This document shows positions 53,059 through 62,072 of a stretch of 64,000 nucleotides of DNA, piece by piece; within the stretch, counting starts at the first letter, position 1, and every line of letters begins with the position of its first letter. The DNA comes from [Flexibacter] sp. ATCC 35103. GTDB lineage: Bacteria; Bacteroidota; Bacteroidia; Flavobacteriales; Flavobacteriaceae. The DNA lies in NCBI RefSeq assembly GCF_001975985.1, contig NZ_MTQF01000003.1, positions 797,425 to 861,424 of the forward strand, written 5' to 3'. A program made the translations under genes and the position numbers. The notes under the pieces are model-generated. The model had not been told where the DNA came from, did no database searches, and saw nothing but the letters and a program-made list of their open reading frames with translations.

Positions 53059-54711
53059 ATGAAAAATACATTTGCTTTTCTTTTACTGGCATTATGCTTT
53101 ATAAATTTACATGCACAAAATAAAATTGAGAATCTAAATATGACTTATGGTGATGAATTACCAGATGACAAGCAAAAGATTATAAAAATTATCGGTGAAG
53201 CAAATGATAAAATTTATGCGTTAGCTCTTTCGGGAAAGGAAGATTTTTTCTTAAAAATTTTCGAATCAAAATCGATGAGAATGATTTCTTCAAACGGGAT
53301 TGTTATTCCTAAGCTTGATGATAGAGAAGTTGATTTTGAGGAAATATTTTTGTTAAATGAAAAATTATATGCAATAGGAAGTGTTTATAAAAAAAAGGAT
53401 AAAACTTATAATCTGGTTGGTCTGGAGATTTCAGACACTGGGGTTTTAAGTGGTAAATCAATTTTATTGTTTAATTCTGTTGTAGATAAAAAATCAGAGA
53501 AAGGGGATTTTTATTTTAAAATTTCTCAAGACGAAAACTCTTTGCTTGTTATGCATACCTCTTTGTTTTCTAAAGAAGATGCGGTTCAATATGAGATAAA
53601 ATTATTAGATGACAGACTAAATGTGCTTTTTACAAATACCGAGAAAGTAAAATTTGATGATAATAAAAAAGATTATGAATTCGATATTTCGGATTTTGAA
53701 TTAAATTTTGAGAATGATGTTTTTTTAGTAATTAATGAATCTTATCGTGACTCAAAAAAGAAAGAAAAAATAGAAAAATTTCAGATCCATAAATTTAAAA
53801 AGGCCAATAACTATAAAAAAGAAATTGTTGATATAAATGTCACAGGAAAAGAAATTATTAATTGTAAAATGATTTCTACCGTAAAACATACTCTAAAGCT
53901 TGTTGGTTTTTATTCTAGTGTACGTGAAAATGGTAAAGGAAATAAAGATCTAAAAGGAATTTATAATGCAACTATAGATTTGACAAGTACAGCAAGTCCT
54001 GATATAAAATTTGAGGAGTTTGATTACGAAACAAAGGTTAAGCTGATAGGAGAACGTCGTGCTAAAAATGGTAAAGACGTAAAACCTCTCTATACAATTA
54101 CAACTATAATTGAACGAAATGATGGAGGTTTAATTGTTCTTTCAGAATTACAGAATGTTTTTTATGGCAAAAGTGCAGGATTCGGACCATTGGCATTTAC
54201 CCCTGTTACTTATACAAAAAATGAGATTATAGTAACTTCTTTAAAACCTGATGGTTCATTAGATTGGAGTAATGTATTGCCAAAAGAACAAGTTGCATCT
54301 GTAACCACAATGTCTTTGTCATTAGGAGCTATGGCTGGTAATGGAAGTTTTACCGTTGGGGCATCTTTAATGATTCCAATGATAGATTTAGGAAAAGGAC
54401 CAGAATATCTGGGAGCAATACCAATGTATAAAAACGGGAAATTGAATGTGATTTTTAATGATAATGTTAAAAATAAAGGAATTACTAATATAGAAAAAAT
54501 TAAAGCACTTGGCAATTACAATAATGCAGTTCCGTCTCTTTTTATATTTGATGAAAACGGATTAATCACAAGAAAGGATCCTGATGAGGCCATTAAAAAT
54601 GAATTAGTACTTCGACCAGGTGTTTATTACAGAAAAAATGAAAGTGAGTTAATTTTGTATTCTTCCAGAAAAAAACAAGATAAACTTGGACGATTATTGT
54701 TAGAGAAATAA
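53059..54711 (+). CDS. Secreted protein of unknown function (550 residues)
   Basis: Started at MKNTFAFLLLALCFINLHAQ, a signal peptide cleaved after HAQ. The mature protein is rich in Lys, Asp, Ile and Asn, with repeated strand-turn motifs (DEIFLLNEKLYAIGSVYKKK-like, DKIYALALSGKEDFFLKIFE, LYTITTIIERNDGGLIVLSE) that suggest a beta-propeller or repeated beta-sheet fold. I do not recognise the family. It is flanked upstream by the intact DAHP synthase/chorismate mutase gene and downstream by a decayed copy of that gene's 3' end, which marks it as a probable insertion. It looks more AT-rich than its neighbours. Confidence 0.75.
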   Translation: MKNTFAFLLLALCFINLHAQNKIENLNMTYGDELPDDKQKIIKIIGEANDKIYALALSGKEDFFLKIFESKSMRMISSNGIVIPKLDDREVDFEEIFLLNEKLYAIGSVYKKKDKTYNLVGLEISDTGVLSGKSILLFNSVVDKKSEKGDFYFKISQDENSLLVMHTSLFSKEDAVQYEIKLLDDRLNVLFTNTEKVKFDDNKKDYEFDISDFELNFENDVFLVINESYRDSKKKEKIEKFQIHKFKKANNYKKEIVDINVTGKEIINCKMISTVKHTLKLVGFYSSVRENGKGNKDLKGIYNATIDLTSTASPDIKFEEFDYETKVKLIGERRAKNGKDVKPLYTITTIIERNDGGLIVLSELQNVFYGKSAGFGPLAFTPVTYTKNEIIVTSLKPDGSLDWSNVLPKEQVASVTTMSLSLGAMAGNGSFTVGASLMIPMIDLGKGPEYLGAIPMYKNGKLNVIFNDNVKNKGITNIEKIKALGNYNNAVPSLFIFDENGLITRKDPDEAIKNELVLRPGVYYRKNESELILYSSRKKQDKLGRLLLEK

Positions 54712-54781
54712 ATGAAATAAAAAGGTTGTGAATTATATTTCATAATCTTTTTTGTAAATATCTATTTTGTACGTTAATGGT

Positions 54782-54852
54782 TTTTTACGAAAATGTTTAA
54801 AGTAATTCACCAGGAAAGTATTGTTCACCAAGAGAAAATTTTCAACGCATAA
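54782..54852 (+). pseudogene. Decayed duplicate of the 3' end of the DAHP synthase/chorismate mutase gene
   Basis: The stretch encodes KMFKVIHQESIVHQEKIFNA followed by TAA. The real gene ends KMFKAIHQESIGHQEKVINA and TAA at 52938. Over the 64 bases from AAAATGTT to GCATAAT I count 8 differences (about 87% identity). There is no start codon context or upstream mutase sequence, so it is a remnant. It lies 71 bases after the orphan gene at 53059. Confidence 0.85.
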
Positions 54853-54858
54853 TTTTCT

Positions 54859-55129
54859 AAACCATATAAGTGATATAAGTTAATTTAAGTTTTATTAAAA
54901 CTATTTTAAAATTTTCTTATAGCATTATTTGAAAATAGATTGTTTTTTAAGAATCTCTGGCACTTTGTAAAAAAAGTGTTGGAGATTTTTAGTTATAAAG
55001 TATATAAATTTAATGTTAAATAGAATTTTCTATATAGCATTGCCCGCGGTTTCAACCGTGGGCAATATTTTTCAAAGCTTTTAATCTCAATCTTAGGCTA
55101 ATATTTTCTTATATAACTTATATGGTTTG
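54859..55129. repeat. Terminal-inverted-repeat element, copy C, with two internal hairpins
   Basis: The ends (AAACCATATAAGTGATATAA at 54859; CTTATATAACTTATATGGTT at 55108-55127) match copies A and B. Inside are an AATCTC...GAGATT stem (about 54949-54984) with central G-T pairs, and the hairpin ATTGCCCGCGG / CCGTGGGCAAT (about 55039-55066). The spacer 54712-55202 thus contains the aroQ-end remnant and this element, and no other gene. Confidence 0.75.
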
Positions 55130-55202
55130 ATTTTTATAACCCATTCCAACCTTTTTAGATTTTATATACTCTATAGTTATATACAAACTTAACTCTCGTG
55201 TT

Positions 55203-58200
55203 ATGAAATCAAAAAGACGTTTTTCTCAGCCATTAATTTTTCAAGTAAATTGGAAAGTGTTATTTTATATGTTATTGTTTTTAGGAACAAAATCTTTCGC
55301 ACAAAGTCCTGAACTTACGGTAAAAGGAGAAGATGCTGAAAAAGTAAGAATGAATAAATTAATCGTCAATGTAAAAGTGGTTGGTAATATTGCTTATACA
55401 ACTGCCGAAATGCATTTTTTTAATTCAGGATCCCGCCAGATGGAAGCAGAACTTATTTTTCCGTTACCTGAAAATGTTTCGGTTTCAAGGTATGCTATTG
55501 ATATTAATGGTAAAATGCGAGAAGCAGTTCCCGTAAATAAAAATAAAGGAAAACAGGTTTTTGAAGCAATCGAACATCGTCGTGTTGATCCGGGATTGTT
55601 AGAAAAAGTAGATGGAAATAATTTCAGAACCAGAATTTATCCGTTGATGCCAAACGGAGAACGAACTGTAATTATAGGGTATGAAGAAGAGCTTTCGGCA
55701 CTTGATAAAGATAATTTGGCGTATCAACTAGTGAGTCGTTATCCTAAAAAGCTGGATCTGTTTGAAATAAATGTTTCGGTTTTAGGAACTGCGACATCAC
55801 CAACTATTGCTGAAAATTCGGGTAATGAAATTGCTTTTTCAAAATGGAATCAATCTTTTCAGACTTCCATAAAAAAAGAAAACTATCAGCCATCTGAAAA
55901 ATTAGTTTTTAAAATTCCAATTCAGCAGAATATTCCAAGTGTAATTATGCAGAATGTTGGGGGTCAGCATTATTTTTATGGAAACACTTTTATCGAAGGA
56001 AATAAAATTACCAAAAAAATACCAGTTTCAATTGGCTTGATTTGGGACAATTCGTTGAGTTGTAAAACACGTGATTTGAAAAAAGAGCTGGCTTTGCTTG
56101 ATGCTTACTTCCAAAAAATAAAAAACACTAAAGTCACTTTGTACTTTTTGAATTATACTTTTGAAAAACAAAATGAATATATAATTACTAATGGAAACTG
56201 GATAGCATTAAGAGCTGTTTTAGAGAATACCAAATATGATGGAGGAACGAGATTTTCTAAAATAAACCTTTTAGTTCATGATGAATTTTTGCTTTTTTCT
56301 GATGGATTGTCTTCTTTGAGTGATAATGTTCTGCCAAAGACTAAAAAGCCAATTTATACAATTACATCATCTGTTTCTGCTGATTTTTCTTTCCTGAATT
56401 ATTCTTCGATGCAAACTGGCGGTAATTTGATCAACTTAAACCAGATAAATCAGGAAAATGCTTTGGATAAGTTGATAAATACAAACCTGAAATTTTTAGG
56501 AATAAAAGATAATTATACAATAACTGATTTGTATCCAATCGAGGGCACTTCAGTTTCGGGTAGTTTTAGTTTTTCGGGGATTTCCCTGAATCCTAAAAAT
56601 GAAATTACGTTGTTATTTGGTTATAATAACGAAGCTGTTTTAGAGCGAAAAATAACTCTGGATGCTAGTGTTCAAAACACAAATGATGTGAATATTGAAA
56701 AACTCTGGGCACAGAAAAAAATAGCTAATCTTGATTTTCAATATGCTAAAAATGCTGATGAGATTGAACTTCTAGGAAAAAAATACGGAATCATAACCAA
56801 AAGCACATCGTTGATTGTTCTGGAAGATATTCGTGATTATATTTCTTATGATATTATTCCGCCGGCAGAATTGCGTACTGAATTTGACCGAATTAAAAAA
56901 CAGGAGCAGAATAATAATCTGGCACAACAAAAGAATAACTGGGAAAGTATCCAAAGTTATTTTGAAGATTTAAATCATTGGTGGAAAAAAGATCTGAAAT
57001 ATTCAGCTCCAAAAGTTTTACCAAAATCCAAGAAAAACTTACGCAGAGGATCTGAAACTATAAAAGGTGATGCCAATGCTGTGCTTACGATTGATGAGCC
57101 TGTTGGTTCAGGACCTGTATTATCTATAGTCGAAGAAACGAAATCAAGTCCGGTAGCTGATCAGGTTAAATTTGTTGCGCCGGTACCGGCAAGAGCTTCT
57201 GAAATTACTTTAGATGCCTCAGAAAAAAAAGCAGAATCTGAGTTAAAAGAAGTTGTCGTTGTTGGTTATGGAACAGTTAAAAAATCTGAGGTTTCCTATT
57301 CTGTACAAACAATCTCGTCTGAAACTATTTCAAAAAACACTAATGTATCTCAAGCACTTGCTGGAAAAATTGCGGGAGTTCAAGTAAGTCAAGCGATTGA
57401 GACTGATAAATCTTTAAATAAAGAAATTTTATCGAATGAAGATTCTAAAAAAGATTTGATTATAGAAAGCGGCGATGCTCAGGTAATCGAAAATCAGACT
57501 AAAACCTGGAATCCGGATCGATTATATCTTAAAGCGTTGGCAAAAGCTCCAAAAGACAAACAATATGAATTGTATTTAGAATTAAGAAACGGACAAGAAA
57601 ACAATCCAAGCTTTTATTTTGATGTAGCACATTTTTTCTACAATCAGGGCGATGTAAAAAAAGCATTGCAAATCATTAGCAATATTGCCGATTTAGGTTT
57701 AGAAAATCATCAGCTTTATAAAACACTTACTTATACTTTACGACAATGGAAAGCTTATGATGATGCTGAGTTTACGGCAAGACAAATTGCAAAATGGAGA
57801 GCGCATGAACCACAAAGTTTAAGGGATTATGCTTTGGCTCTTGAAGATGCAGGGAAGTATCAGGAAGCTTTTGACCAATTGATTAAAGCATTGGAAGTAA
57901 ATTATTACGGAGAAATGAGCGGACAATATGAAGGTGTTGAAGATATTATTTTAATGGATATTAACCGCTTGACGATTGAACACAAAGGTTTGAAAACGGG
58001 TAAACTCGATAAAAAATATTTGGAGAAAATGCCGGTTGATATCAGAATAATTATGATCTGGAACCTGATGGATGTAGATCTGGATTTACATATTATTGAG
58101 CCAAATGGCGAAGAATGTTATTATGGACATAAAGACACACAAGCCGGCGCAAGATTCTCGAAAGATTTTACACAAGGTTATGGACCTGAACAATATTTAA

Positions 58201-58394
58201 TCAGAAATGCGATTAAAGGAAAATATCAAATAAAAACCAATTATTTTGGAGAAACTGAACTTACTCAAAATGGTCCTGCAACAATTATGGTAGAAATTTA
58301 TACCACAAGAGCAGGAAAAACCACAAAAACCTTAAAAACAATTCAGTTAGGAAAAATCAAAGAAAATGAAATTTTAGCCGAAATTGTTTGGTAA
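55203..58394 (+). CDS. VIT domain protein with SusC-plug-like segment, TPR and DUF2135
   Basis: 1063 residues, signal peptide (ending KSFAQ, about 34). The VIT domain spans about 40-170 (GNIAYTTAEMHFFNSGSRQM, EAELIFPLPENVSVSRYAID, NNFRTRIYPLMPNGERTVII). A vWA-like region (about 270-440) starts VSIGLIWDNSLSCKTRD, where the usual DxSxS metal site is only partly kept. Residues about 681-731 read KEVVVVGYGTVKKSEVSYSV and SQALAGKIAGVQVSQ, which is the start of a SusC-type plug domain. TPR-like helices and a C-terminal DUF2135 domain (about 945-1063: VDLDLHIIEPNGEECYYGHK) follow. Probably an exported surface or periplasmic adhesion/assembly protein. Exact role unknown. Confidence 0.8.
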   Translation: MKSKRRFSQPLIFQVNWKVLFYMLLFLGTKSFAQSPELTVKGEDAEKVRMNKLIVNVKVVGNIAYTTAEMHFFNSGSRQMEAELIFPLPENVSVSRYAIDINGKMREAVPVNKNKGKQVFEAIEHRRVDPGLLEKVDGNNFRTRIYPLMPNGERTVIIGYEEELSALDKDNLAYQLVSRYPKKLDLFEINVSVLGTATSPTIAENSGNEIAFSKWNQSFQTSIKKENYQPSEKLVFKIPIQQNIPSVIMQNVGGQHYFYGNTFIEGNKITKKIPVSIGLIWDNSLSCKTRDLKKELALLDAYFQKIKNTKVTLYFLNYTFEKQNEYIITNGNWIALRAVLENTKYDGGTRFSKINLLVHDEFLLFSDGLSSLSDNVLPKTKKPIYTITSSVSADFSFLNYSSMQTGGNLINLNQINQENALDKLINTNLKFLGIKDNYTITDLYPIEGTSVSGSFSFSGISLNPKNEITLLFGYNNEAVLERKITLDASVQNTNDVNIEKLWAQKKIANLDFQYAKNADEIELLGKKYGIITKSTSLIVLEDIRDYISYDIIPPAELRTEFDRIKKQEQNNNLAQQKNNWESIQSYFEDLNHWWKKDLKYSAPKVLPKSKKNLRRGSETIKGDANAVLTIDEPVGSGPVLSIVEETKSSPVADQVKFVAPVPARASEITLDASEKKAESELKEVVVVGYGTVKKSEVSYSVQTISSETISKNTNVSQALAGKIAGVQVSQAIETDKSLNKEILSNEDSKKDLIIESGDAQVIENQTKTWNPDRLYLKALAKAPKDKQYELYLELRNGQENNPSFYFDVAHFFYNQGDVKKALQIISNIADLGLENHQLYKTLTYTLRQWKAYDDAEFTARQIAKWRAHEPQSLRDYALALEDAGKYQEAFDQLIKALEVNYYGEMSGQYEGVEDIILMDINRLTIEHKGLKTGKLDKKYLEKMPVDIRIIMIWNLMDVDLDLHIIEPNGEECYYGHKDTQAGARFSKDFTQGYGPEQYLIRNAIKGKYQIKTNYFGETELTQNGPATIMVEIYTTRAGKTTKTLKTIQLGKIKENEILAEIVW

Positions 58395-58534
58395 ATGAGT
58401 CAATTTTAGCGTCTGTTTTTTAATTTTAAAAGGCGAAGTTGCGTTGTTCAATTCTAAAAACGTAATTTTGCCTTTTAATATATTTTAGTTTTTCAGAAAA
58501 ATCTAAAATCTAAAATCAGCAATCTAAAATTTGA

Positions 58535-59512
58535 ATGACAGGACTCGTATATAAATCTACAGGAAGTTGGTATACTGTAAAATCAGAAAAAGGCGATTTT
58601 ATAGAATGCCGTATGAAAGGGAAGTTTAGGATGAAAGGGATCAAAAGTACTAATCCTATTGCTGTAGGCGATATTGTCGATTATGAACTCGAAGAAACCT
58701 CTGATGCTTTGACCGGAACGATTTTTAATATTCATGAAAGAAAGAATTACATCGTTCGTAAATCGGTTAATTTATCGCATCAAATGCATATTATTGCATC
58801 AAATATTGATCGCGTATTTTTATTGATTACGATTAATAATCCGCCAACAACATTCAATTTTATTGATCGTTTTTTAGTAACTGCTGAAGCCTATAATATT
58901 GAAACAATTTTGGTTTTTAATAAAATAGATACTTTTGATGAACCAACGCTCGAAGATCAATTATATATGCAATACGTTTATCAGCAAATTGGGTATAAAT
59001 GTCTTCGTGTTTCTTCTACAGAAATGAAAGGTATTGAGGAGTTGAAAGAAATGATGATTGGCAAAGTGAGTATGTTCTCCGGACATTCAGGAGTTGGAAA
59101 ATCGACTTTGGTAAATGCAATGGAACCATCTTTACATCTTAAAACCAAAACTATTTCTGAGGCCAGTAAACAAGGTCAGCACACTACTACTTTTGCTGAA
59201 ATGTATGATTTGTCTTTTAATGCAAAAATTATCGATACTCCGGGAATCAAAGGTTTTGGGATTGTTGATATGGAAAAAGAAGAAATCAGCGGTTATTTCC
59301 CTGAATTCTTTAAATTAAAAGATCAATGTAAGTTTAACAATTGCCTGCATAAAGAAGAACCACATTGCGCTATTAAAGCTGCTTTAGAAAGAGACGAGAT
59401 CGCCTGGTCCCGTTATAATAGTTACTTAAAGATTTTAGAAGGTGATGACGAAAATTATCGTACAGATTCTTATGATGAAGATCGTAAAGCCAGTGATGAA
59501 CTGAGAAAGTAA
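58535..59512 (+). CDS. rsgA: Ribosome small-subunit-dependent GTPase A
   Basis: A 325-residue circularly permuted GTPase that aids late 30S maturation. It has an N-terminal OB-fold (GLVYKSTGSWYTVKSEKGDF), then the permuted GTPase order: G4 LVFNKIDTF, G1 GHSGVGKSTLVNA (about 184-196), G3 DTPGIKGFG. A C-terminal zinc finger follows, with ligands in CKFNNCLHKEEPHCAIK. Its length is normal. The dtd gene follows after 129 bases, which include a palindromic repeat. Confidence 0.96.
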   Translation: MTGLVYKSTGSWYTVKSEKGDFIECRMKGKFRMKGIKSTNPIAVGDIVDYELEETSDALTGTIFNIHERKNYIVRKSVNLSHQMHIIASNIDRVFLLITINNPPTTFNFIDRFLVTAEAYNIETILVFNKIDTFDEPTLEDQLYMQYVYQQIGYKCLRVSSTEMKGIEELKEMMIGKVSMFSGHSGVGKSTLVNAMEPSLHLKTKTISEASKQGQHTTTFAEMYDLSFNAKIIDTPGIKGFGIVDMEKEEISGYFPEFFKLKDQCKFNNCLHKEEPHCAIKAALERDEIAWSRYNSYLKILEGDDENYRTDSYDEDRKASDELRK

Positions 59513-59552
59513 TTGTTAATTCCTAATCAAAAATTTTCGACAAAAGTTTGAA

Positions 59553-59577
59553 TGTAGAGATGCACTGCAGTGCATCT
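59553..59577. repeat. AGATGCAC-type palindromic repeat
   Basis: AGATGCACTGCAGTGCATCT (59558-59577) is a perfect 20-bp palindrome preceded by TGTAG. It is the same family as 35061-35080, with compensating substitutions in both arms (GC pair to AT pair), which shows that the stem is conserved. Confidence 0.75.
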
Positions 59578-59641
59578 AACGTTAGCATTTAAAATTCGTC
59601 AAATCTTTTAATCTATAGTAACCAAAATATCTTCTATTATA

Positions 59642-60094
59642 ATGAAAGTAGTAATTCAAAGAGTTTCCCATGCATCAGTTACGGTTGATGAAAAAATAAT
59701 AGCTGATATTCAAAAAGGTTTATTGATTTTAGTTGGGATTGAAGATCTGGATACTCAGGAAGATATAGACTGGCTGGCTGGAAAAATCATAAAAATGAGA
59801 ATTTTTGGAGACGAAAATGACGTCATGAATTGTTCTGTTCAGGATATTGACGGAGATATTATTGTAGTAAGCCAATTTACGCTTCATGCTTCCACAAAAA
59901 AAGGAAATCGTCCATCGTATATAAAAGCGGCAAAACCAGACTTTGCGATCCCAATGTACGAGAATTTTGTTCGATCTTTAGAAAAGGACTTTGGTAAGAA
60001 AATACAAACCGGAATTTTTGGTGCAGATATGAAGGTTAGTCTCTTAAATGACGGACCTGTAACGATTTTAGTAGACAGTAAAAACAAAGATTAA
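59642..60094 (+). CDS. dtd: D-aminoacyl-tRNA deacylase
   Basis: 150 residues. Hydrolyses D-amino acids wrongly attached to tRNA. Key motifs are the N-terminal MKVVIQRVSHASVTVDEK, the substrate-site VVSQFTLHASTKKGNRPSYI (SQFTLHA) and the C-terminal LNDGPVTILVDS carrying the Gly-Pro element that enforces D-chirality. Length is typical. It lies downstream of rsgA and upstream of the DUF3857 genes. Confidence 0.96.
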   Translation: MKVVIQRVSHASVTVDEKIIADIQKGLLILVGIEDLDTQEDIDWLAGKIIKMRIFGDENDVMNCSVQDIDGDIIVVSQFTLHASTKKGNRPSYIKAAKPDFAIPMYENFVRSLEKDFGKKIQTGIFGADMKVSLLNDGPVTILVDSKNKD

Positions 60095-60157
60095 AAATCA
60101 TTAGAAGGGTGTTAAGGATTTCTAAAAATAATATATATTTGGCGAAATTACTTACTA

Positions 60158-62065
60158 ATGAAATTTACTTTTTTCGGGTTATTTTTTTTCTTATTTATCA
60201 ATATTTCTTCTGCTCAAAAAAACGAATATGCTGTAACTGCAATTGCGGATAGTCTTAAAGAAAATGCTAATGCTGTTGTTCGTTTGGATGAAATTGATAT
60301 AACGATTCAGTCGCAGCGAAATATGAATACCAAAACTCATCGCGTAGTAACTGTTTTAAACGAAAAAGGTTTTGATGCTACACGAGCATATGAATTTTAC
60401 GATAAATCAACTTCTGTTAAAAGTATTGAAGCGATAGTTTATGATGCGTTTGGAAAAGAGATCAAAAGAATTAAAAGAAAAGATTTTAAAGACCAAAGTA
60501 TTGTTGGCGGAAGCACACTTTTTTCAGACAGTCGATACGTTTATCTGGATTATACCCCAATTTTATATCCCTTTACAATTGAATTTAGTAGTGAAGTCCA
60601 AACTTCATCGACAGCTTTTATTCCAGGTTGGATGCCTTTAAGGGATTTTTATACCAGTATAGAAAAAGCTTCTTTAAATATGATCTATCCTGTAGATTTA
60701 GGTTTTAAAAAGAAAGAGTTTCAATTCTCCGGTTTTAATGTAAAGAAAATAACAGATACAAATACGCAGCTTTCATATGTTGCCACAAATGTTTTAGCTC
60801 AGAAAAAAGAAGATTACAGTCCGTCATACAAAGATCTTTTTCCTAAAGTAATGATGGGTTTAGAACGTTTTCATCTGGAAGGTGTTGATGGAACAGCTAC
60901 AAATTGGACTGATTTTGGGAAATGGTACTCAGAAAAAATCTTAGCCGGAACAACAGATTTACCGGAAGAAACAAAAACAAAAATCAAAGCTATTGTTGGA
61001 GATGAAAAAGATCCCGTTAAAAAAGCAAAACTAGTTTATGATTTTGTACAAAAAAAGTCCAGATATGTGAGTATTCAGGTTGGTATTGGTGGCTGGAAAC
61101 CAATGTTAGCTACAGATGTAGATCGTTTGGGTTATGGAGATTGTAAAGCTTTGACAAATTATACAAAAGCACTTTTGAAAGCAGTCGATGTTCCTTCGTA
61201 TAATACCGTTTTATATGGAGACAGTTATAAAACAAACATAGAATCAGATTTTGTTTCGATGCAGGGAAATCACATGATTCTGTCTATTCCAAACGGTAAT
61301 GATTATATCTGGTTAGAATGTACAAGTCAGGATGATCCTTTTGGATATCAGGGAACTTTTACAGACGATCGTGATGTTTTAATCATTAAACCCGAAGGCG
61401 GAGAAATTGTGAGAACCAAAGTATATGAAGATTTTGGAAACACACAAACAGATAAAGGAACTTATACAATAGACGAAAATGGTAATTTTTCAGGCTCAAT
61501 TGCAATCACTTCAGAAGGTTCTCAATATAGCTCGAAAGCCAGAATCGAAACGCTGCAGCCAACAGAAAAAGAATCGCATTATAAAGAATATTGGGATAAT
61601 ATCAATAATTTAAAATTGGGTAAAATAACCTTTAGCAATAACAAAGAAAATGTTCGTTTTATAGAAGATATTCAGCTTAGCGCAATAAATTATGCTACAA
61701 TTTCTGCCAATAAAATGATTTTTACGGTTGATGCTTTCAATCAAAGTGCTGCTAATATTAAAAGAATCCGAAACAGAAAAAATCCATTTCAAATTCAGCG
61801 TGGCTATTTAGATACAGATGAAATCGAGATTAATTTCCCTGCTGGTTTTACAATTGAGTTTTTGCCTTCAAACTTTGAATTAAAAGGAAAGTACGGGGAA
61901 TATAAAACCGAAATAATCAAAAAAGAAAATAATAAACTGACTTATAAACGCTCTATGTTTTTAAATAAAGGAAAGTATTCCAGTAAAGAATATGATGAAT
62001 ATCGACTTTTTATGGAGCAGATTTCAAGAAACGATAATGCCAAAATTATATTAACCAAGAACTAA
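60158..62065 (+). CDS. DUF3857 and transglutaminase-like protein
   Basis: A 635-residue exported protein with signal peptide (ending ISSAQ, about 20). The DUF3857 domain (about 50-200: VVRLDEIDITIQSQRNMNTK, FIPGWMPLRDFYTSIEKASL) is followed by a transglutaminase-like core (about 285-400). The core has Cys in LGYGDCKALTNYTKALLKAV, His in MQGNHMILSIP and an acidic residue in WLECTSQDDP, a plausible catalytic triad. A C-terminal beta domain follows. Such proteins are common in Bacteroidota and poorly characterised. A second DUF3857 gene begins 8 bases after the stop codon. Confidence 0.85.
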   Translation: MKFTFFGLFFFLFINISSAQKNEYAVTAIADSLKENANAVVRLDEIDITIQSQRNMNTKTHRVVTVLNEKGFDATRAYEFYDKSTSVKSIEAIVYDAFGKEIKRIKRKDFKDQSIVGGSTLFSDSRYVYLDYTPILYPFTIEFSSEVQTSSTAFIPGWMPLRDFYTSIEKASLNMIYPVDLGFKKKEFQFSGFNVKKITDTNTQLSYVATNVLAQKKEDYSPSYKDLFPKVMMGLERFHLEGVDGTATNWTDFGKWYSEKILAGTTDLPEETKTKIKAIVGDEKDPVKKAKLVYDFVQKKSRYVSIQVGIGGWKPMLATDVDRLGYGDCKALTNYTKALLKAVDVPSYNTVLYGDSYKTNIESDFVSMQGNHMILSIPNGNDYIWLECTSQDDPFGYQGTFTDDRDVLIIKPEGGEIVRTKVYEDFGNTQTDKGTYTIDENGNFSGSIAITSEGSQYSSKARIETLQPTEKESHYKEYWDNINNLKLGKITFSNNKENVRFIEDIQLSAINYATISANKMIFTVDAFNQSAANIKRIRNRKNPFQIQRGYLDTDEIEINFPAGFTIEFLPSNFELKGKYGEYKTEIIKKENNKLTYKRSMFLNKGKYSSKEYDEYRLFMEQISRNDNAKIILTKN

Positions 62066-62072
62066 TCAAAAA

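Noticed and set aside
54859..55129. Insertion sequence downstream of the aroQ-end remnant
   Set aside because: Inverted ends are present but the interior has no transposase frame, only hairpins. It is a repeat element, not an IS.
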